Assembly (NCBI GenBank): GCA_016219985.1
Contig: JACRJO010000029.1
Span: 247,019-311,018, forward strand
Direction: 5' to 3'
Origin: Sphingobacteriales bacterium
GTDB taxonomy: Bacteria; Bacteroidota; Bacteroidia; Chitinophagales; Chitinophagaceae
DNA length: 64,000 bases
Part shown: positions 61,001 to 64,000 of the stretch, piece by piece
Layout: the number at the start of each line of letters is the position of its first letter
How positions within the stretch are numbered: the stretch's first letter is position 1
Program-made: the position numbers and the translations under genes
Notes under the pieces: generated by a model
What the model saw: only the letters and a program-made list of their open reading frames with translations
What the model was told of the DNA's origin: nothing
Database searches by the model: none

Positions 61001-61100
61001 AGCGGGCTTCCATCATGCCGAAAGTGCTGCTGTTGATAGCGGTTTGGGCAATGGCTGAACTCACTGAAAACAGGAAAGCCGTGATAATGATGAATCGCAT
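58023..61100 (-). CDS. secreted Asp-box (BNR/VPS10-like) beta-propeller protein, paralogue
   Basis: 1025 residues with signal peptide (MRFIIITAFLFSVSSAIAQ). The same plan as the gene at 54767-57907: opening GPGTMSGRITAIEGVAADGKTIYVGTAGGGIWKTTNAG, about eleven Asp boxes (STDGGENWTR, STNGGRTFEK, STDGGKTWNE, SADGGEHWKK, TTDAGKTWTN), ATHGRGIMIIDD, and a C-terminal beta plus coiled-coil part. Asp boxes are structural; the molecular function is not known, but export and propellers suggest binding or hydrolysis of polymers outside the cytoplasm. Confidence 0.85.
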   Translation of the reverse strand: MRFIIITAFLFSVSSAIAQTAINSSTFGMMEARWLGPGTMSGRITAIEGVAADGKTIYVGTAGGGIWKTTNAGASFKPVFDRYCQSIGAIAIDPKNPKIIYAGTGESNMRNSVSIGDGFYKSTDGGENWTRLGLEKTEHIAKVVINPLHPDVIYVAAPGPLWSSSPERGLYKSTNGGRTFEKILFISEDAGCADVALDPEHPDTVYASTWEFRRKPYAFNSGGGGSGMWKSTDGGKTWNELKNGLPAKPFGRIAFAVAPGAPQNLVAIVESNETGLYISADGGEHWKKQSATFNVVSRPFYFSTIVIDPKDPKRVYRPALSFSYSTDGGYSFADASNEGGWVHSDHHALWINPNNTNQLYLGTDGGVYISLDRGVTWNFVQNLPVGQFYHVSLDDRKPYTIYGGLQDNGSWTGPSAAAGGVGNSSWKPINGGDGFWVQPDPNDINTAYAESQGGNINRINLVNNKLVNIKPQQTPGEEKGRWNWNTPVVTGQANKKNLYIASQYLYKSTDQGRNWTRISPDLTTNDPKKQEQENSGGLSADNTSAENHCTIFTLAESPLDEKLIWVGTDDGNLQYTTDAGKTWTNVAARYAGAGIPAQSWVSSIEASRFDRNTVYVTFDNHMYGDHKTWLGYSTDLGKTWKLLSSAEFTGFAHKILQDRVNKDLLFLGTEMGLFATLDGGQNWFRMKNKIPEYVPVRDMQIHPRTNDLVIATHGRGIMIIDDISPVRNLKKETAEKEVVLFPPAPITLTMGQFGNGGFPATGGWVAPNPPSVPPIKYYLKDRVSKGEVKAEIYDAGGKLVQSIPAGKRKGVNMVYWNLGMKPPRIASGGSKLDFSGFLAPMVLPGEYTVKLRVADSVYTTKLKLVHDPADKNFTLEDRKKQYKAAMDLYQLHERLATLVDTINDRQKILKDNMDKVKDSSLKKSMMAYQDELEKLRAECLATKQKSVFVDEKRLREEITEIYAGITGQEAAPSNLQVQRTITLQSELKKKEESGKQIIKKYDERVRQGLIREGLITPQAAEKKGF

Positions 61101-61128
61101 AAAATAAAGTTGAAAGTAGCAGGAATAA

Positions 61129-61155
61129 CAAACCCCGATACAGGACCGGGGTTTG
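61129..61155 (-). terminator. possible terminator between 61174 and 61100 genes
   Basis: CAAACCCCG and CGGGGTTTG, 9-bp arms, 9-nt loop, followed on the minus strand by a weak TTATT. Confidence 0.5.
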
Positions 61156-61173
61156 CAGGAACAGGGTTTGATC

Positions 61174-61869
61174 TTATTTCTTAAAGAAGGACTCTTCCAC
61201 CGGTTCGTTGATCAGGATTTTGCCGAGATTCAGTTCCCCGTAAGGCAGGGTCAGCGATTTGGCCACCACGATTCCCTCGGGCAATTTTTCATAATTGCTG
61301 TAACTCGTCACCACTTCCATTTCCTGGCCATTGGCTTTATGCAGGGTTTTGCTCTGGACAATATAGAACGTCTTCGGATCGATAAAAATGGTTTCGGGGG
61401 ATCCGCCCTTTTTGCTGATCTTGATTTTATAACATTCCGTCCCTTCCACATCTTCTTTACCGAGGAGCTCCACGGTATGTCCTTTGGCGGCATAATCCAC
61501 CAGGCTTCCCTGCGCATCCAGTTCATCCTGAGCTTCGGCCAGGTCTTCCGGCGTCTTGGCCTCGGGTGTCTGCTGTCCCTGGAACGGCATATAGGACCAA
61601 CCCTCCGTGGGGGTAACTATTTCATAACCGGTCATGCCCATCACGGAAATATCCTGGCGCATTCCTTTGCCATGCAATACGGTAAGGGTGACATGTACTT
61701 CGGCCCCCTGTACCTGCAGGATCCCTTCCATTTTTACGGAGTTTACTTTTCTCCAGTTATCGGCCCCGCCGATCGCTTCGAGGTGTTTGCTGATGATCTC
61801 ATCAGCGGTCTGGGACTGACCGGCAAAGGCGGCGGCCAGTAAGAGAATGGATAAGATAAGTCGTTTCAT
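61174..61869 (-). CDS. outer-membrane lipoprotein-sorting-like protein
   Basis: 231 residues. Signal peptide (MKRLILSILLLAAAFAGQSQ), then TADEIISKHLEAIGGADNWRKVNSVKMEG, the opening typical of LolA-like proteins in Bacteroidota, and a half-barrel of strands (ECYKIKISKKGGSPETIFIDPKTFYIVQSK). These bind lipids or lipoproteins in the periplasm. May be co-transcribed with the Asp-box genes. Confidence 0.8.
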   Translation of the reverse strand: MKRLILSILLLAAAFAGQSQTADEIISKHLEAIGGADNWRKVNSVKMEGILQVQGAEVHVTLTVLHGKGMRQDISVMGMTGYEIVTPTEGWSYMPFQGQQTPEAKTPEDLAEAQDELDAQGSLVDYAAKGHTVELLGKEDVEGTECYKIKISKKGGSPETIFIDPKTFYIVQSKTLHKANGQEMEVVTSYSNYEKLPEGIVVAKSLTLPYGELNLGKILINEPVEESFFKK

Positions 61870-61960
61870 GCTTTGTTTTTAATTAGTGAATCAGTTTACA
61901 AATCTATCGTTTTCGAAGGTCCGAATGAGTAATTTTAAGGCGTACTAACAACTTTTAAGG

Positions 61961-63751
61961 ATGAAAGGTGATTTTTCAGTGACCGGAATGCTGGTGGATA
62001 TACAGCAACAGCGGCAATATCCCGCCGAACTGCTTATATCAGGCGGCAAAATCCGTTCCATACTTCCCGTTACCCCGCCGGCCGGTCAGCCCCTGCATTA
62101 CCTGTTGCCGGGTTTTATCGACAGTCATGTCCATATTGAAAGTTCCATGCTGATCCCTTCTGAGTTTGCCCGCCTTGCGGTGGTGCATGGCACGGTGTCC
62201 ACGGTCAGCGACCCGCATGAAATTGCCAATGTCTGCGGAATGGAAGGCGTCGATTTCATGATCAATAACGGGAAGACCGTTCCCTTTAAATTCAATTTCG
62301 GGGCGCCCAGTTGTGTACCCGCCACGGTATTTGAAACGGCCGGCGCTACACTCGATGCGGAACAAGTGGAAGAATTATTAAACCGACCTGAAATAAAATA
62401 CCTCAGTGAGATGATGAATTTCCCGGGGGTACTTAACGGTGATGAACAGGTGATGAAGAAGATCGCAGCTTCCCTTCGTCTCGGCAAACCGGTGGACGGG
62501 CATGCGCCGGGTTTGAGGGGGGAGATGGCGGAGAGGTATATTAAAGCGGCCCCCCCACCCCCCGAAGGGGGGCTTTCAGAGTCATCAAAGGCAGTAAAAT
62601 CTTTACAGGTATCGGAGGCTAAAGCCTCTCCTTTGGAGGGGTTTGGGGAGGCCTCTATCTCCACCGATCACGAATGTTTTACCGCGGAGGAAGCGCTTGA
62701 CAAACTCCGTTTTGGGATGAAGATCATCATAAGGGAAGGCAGTGCCGCGAAGAATTTTGACGCGTTGATTGACCTGCTGAATGACTGGGAGGACAGGGTG
62801 ATGTTTTGCAGTGATGACAAACACCCCGACAGCCTGGTGCTGGGACATATCAACCAGCTCTGCGCCCGGGCAGTGGCAAGGGGGATTGATATATACAAGG
62901 TACTCAAAGCAGCCTGTGTGAACCCGGTGCTGCATTACAAACTCGATGTGGGTTTGCTGAGGGAAGGAGACCCGGCGGATTTTATAGTTGTGAAGGACCT
63001 GAAGGGCTTCGGGGTGATGCGGACCTATATTGACGGGGAGCTGGTAGCTGAAAGTCAAAAATCAAAAGTCAAAAGTCAAAAAACGGGCACAGTCAATCAT
63101 TTCTCCTGCAGTCCTAAAGAGGTAAAAGACTTCGAAATAAAGGGAATAAGCCGCCATGAGAAAACGGCCTCAGCCTGGCTGACAGAGGACGAAGCAACGA
63201 ACCCTACCATACCAGTAATCGAAGCGCTGGACGGGCAGCTGATCACGAACCGGCTGGAGTTAATGCCAACGATCAGGGACGGAAAACTAATAAGTGATGC
63301 AGAGAAGGATATCCTGAAAATCGTGGTGGTGAACCGTTATTCTGATGCCCCGGTCGCGAAAGCATTTATAAAAGGCTTTGGGTTAAAGCAGGGGGCACTC
63401 GCATCATCGGTGGCGCATGACAGTCATAATATCGTGGCCGTAGGGGTGGATGATGAAAGTCTCTGCCGGGCCGTGAACCTCGTGATACAGGAAAGGGGTG
63501 GCATCAGCGCGGTGAGCAGTGAAAAAGAGAAAGTACTGGGCCTTCCCGTAGCCGGGCTGATGAGCAACGGGGATGGTTATGAAATCGCCGCCGCCTATAC
63601 CGAAATAGATAAAATGACGAAAGAAGACCTTGGCTCCACCCTTGGCTCTCCCTTTATGACTCTTTCCTTTATGGCCCTGCTGGTAATCCCGCACCTGAAG
63701 CTGAGTGATAAGGGGCTGTTTGACGGGGATGGGTTTCGGTTTGTGGAGTGA
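61961..63751 (+). CDS. ade: adenine deaminase
   Basis: 596 residues of the amidohydrolase superfamily. Metal motif [13 protein letters not shown] near residue 52, [12 protein letters not shown], then [17 protein letters not shown], the catalytic region [13 protein letters not shown] and [15 protein letters not shown], and [16 protein letters not shown]. Converts adenine to hypoxanthine and ammonia. Two in-frame segments come from intergenic repeats: 36 codons at 62549-62656, splitting the normally adjacent YIKA and ISTDHE, and about 11 codons at 63051-63083. Remarkably the reading frame survives both. Confidence 0.93.
   Translation: MKGDFSVTGMLVDIQQQRQYPAELLISGGKIRSILPVTPPAGQPLHYLLPGFIDSHVHIESSMLIPSEFARLAVVHGTVSTVSDPHEIANVCGMEGVDFMINNGKTVPFKFNFGAPSCVPATVFETAGATLDAEQVEELLNRPEIKYLSEMMNFPGVLNGDEQVMKKIAASLRLGKPVDGHAPGLRGEMAERYIKAAPPPPEGGLSESSKAVKSLQVSEAKASPLEGFGEASISTDHECFTAEEALDKLRFGMKIIIREGSAAKNFDALIDLLNDWEDRVMFCSDDKHPDSLVLGHINQLCARAVARGIDIYKVLKAACVNPVLHYKLDVGLLREGDPADFIVVKDLKGFGVMRTYIDGELVAESQKSKVKSQKTGTVNHFSCSPKEVKDFEIKGISRHEKTASAWLTEDEATNPTIPVIEALDGQLITNRLELMPTIRDGKLISDAEKDILKIVVVNRYSDAPVAKAFIKGFGLKQGALASSVAHDSHNIVAVGVDDESLCRAVNLVIQERGGISAVSSEKEKVLGLPVAGLMSNGDGYEIAAAYTEIDKMTKEDLGSTLGSPFMTLSFMALLVIPHLKLSDKGLFDGDGFRFVE
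62549..62656 (+). repeat. palindromic repeat inserted in frame in the adenine deaminase gene
   Basis: 108 bp (36 codons) with CCCCCC-GAA-GGGGGG (62558-62572) and GAGGCT-AA-AGCCTC (62615-62628). Homologues join the flanking residues directly. Confidence 0.75.
63051..63083 (+). repeat. AAAAGTCAAAAGTC repeat in frame in the adenine deaminase gene
   Basis: Encodes [10 protein letters not shown]. The same unit occurs between genes at 25980-26110. Confidence 0.65.
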
Positions 63752-63880
63752 GATGGGAAGACCTTTAGCCGTTAAATAAGAATGCATACCATAAAAGGGG
63801 TATTGCGGAAAAAATGGGTAGTTCGTATATTCAACGGCAAATACGTCAGCCGCCATTAAATGTATTAGCTACGACTTAAT

Positions 63881-63942
63881 CTGACAGTTAGGGTTAACTT
63901 TAGAGTAACAACAAACCAAAGTTTAACCCCAAAAACTGTCAG
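63881..63942. repeat. imperfect inverted repeat upstream of the transposase start
   Basis: CTGACAGTT (63881-63889) pairs with AACTGTCAG (63934-63942), with a second pairing block GGGTTAACTTT / AAAGTTTAACCCC inside. Possibly the left end of the insertion sequence. 63752-63880 shows no gene. Confidence 0.5.
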
Positions 63943-63944
63943 AA

Positions 63945-64000
63945 ATGAAAGTGGAAACTAAGTTAATCAAAACCAAGTTAGGTTTACTGCAATTAGCAGA
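63945..64000 (+). CDS. IS481-type transposase, first 18 codons (runs off the window)
   Basis: Begins MKVETKLIKTKLGLLQLA. The LIK-x-K-x-GLL-x-LA opening is that of IS481-family transposases with an N-terminal helix-turn-helix. The rest lies outside the window, so whether it is intact is unknown. Confidence 0.6.
   Translation, partial: MKVETKLIKTKLGLLQLA

Overview
The window is about 50% GC and comes from a member of the Bacteroidota, most likely a Chitinophagales/Chitinophagaceae relative. Supporting signs are TAnnTTTG-type -7 promoter elements close to start codons, a short RpoD without region 1.1, a fused CcoN-CcoO oxidase subunit, a TonB receptor with a carboxypeptidase-like N-terminal domain, LptF/G- and Rrf2-type genes of Bacteroidota style, and many Bacteroidota-type interspersed repeats. 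LAYOUT. 1-2.2 kb: tail of an alpha/beta hydrolase, a small orphan gene with a toxin-tail-like fragment, a REP-associated tyrosine transposase (RAYT) between two inverted REP hairpins, then a DUF2490 outer-membrane protein. 2.3-15.5 kb: sulfur assimilation. This has a TonB receptor, a fusion of siroheme synthase with a TSUP sulfite/sulfate permease, a siroheme sulfite reductase, cobA, cysN, cysD, a [4Fe-4S]-type cysH, a 1-Cys peroxiredoxin, an Rrf2 regulator, OsmC and a CDF transporter. Five copies of a 17-bp palindrome (YCTAC-N7-RTAGR) lie on or beside the promoters of these genes and define a candidate sulfur regulon. 15.5-26.5 kb: housekeeping genes (LptF/G-like permease, rpoD, ffh, rpsP, rimM, dinB, an M20 dipeptidase, an S4 protein) separated by repeat-rich spacers. 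26.5-36.8 kb: denitrification. An Rrf2/NsrR-like regulator diverges from cytochrome c, clade II nosZ, a fasciclin lipoprotein, a membrane protein, nosLDFY, ric, a NorC-like cytochrome and a NorB-like subunit that has lost expected metal ligands. 37-50.3 kb: microaerobic respiration (Hsp20, a REC-CRP/FNR regulator, ccoI, ccoS, ccoNO, ccoQ, ccoP, ccoG, ccoH, a TauE/SafE-like protein, a PAS histidine kinase and a second RIC protein). 50.3-64 kb: a repeat-rich gap with a possible small RNA, trmD, a GH109-like oxidoreductase, a desaturase, two large Asp-box proteins, an outer-membrane-lipoprotein-sorting-like protein, adenine deaminase, and the start of an IS481-type transposase at the right edge. 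HOW IT WORKS TOGETHER. Sulfate activation (CysDN), APS reduction (CysH) and sulfite reduction (siroheme enzyme, with cofactor supplied by CobA and the CysG-like domain) form one pathway under shared operators. Respiratory NO and N2O reduction and high-affinity O2 respiration appear to share FNR-type boxes (TGAT/TGAC-N4-RTCA). At several promoters these sit 35.5-36.5 bp upstream of the end of the -7 element, the usual place for class II CRP/FNR activation. The REC-CRP protein is the obvious candidate to bind them. The most unusual observations are the two regulons, the ligand-altered NorB-like subunit, and intergenic repeats that sit in frame inside genes or supply their stop or start codons.
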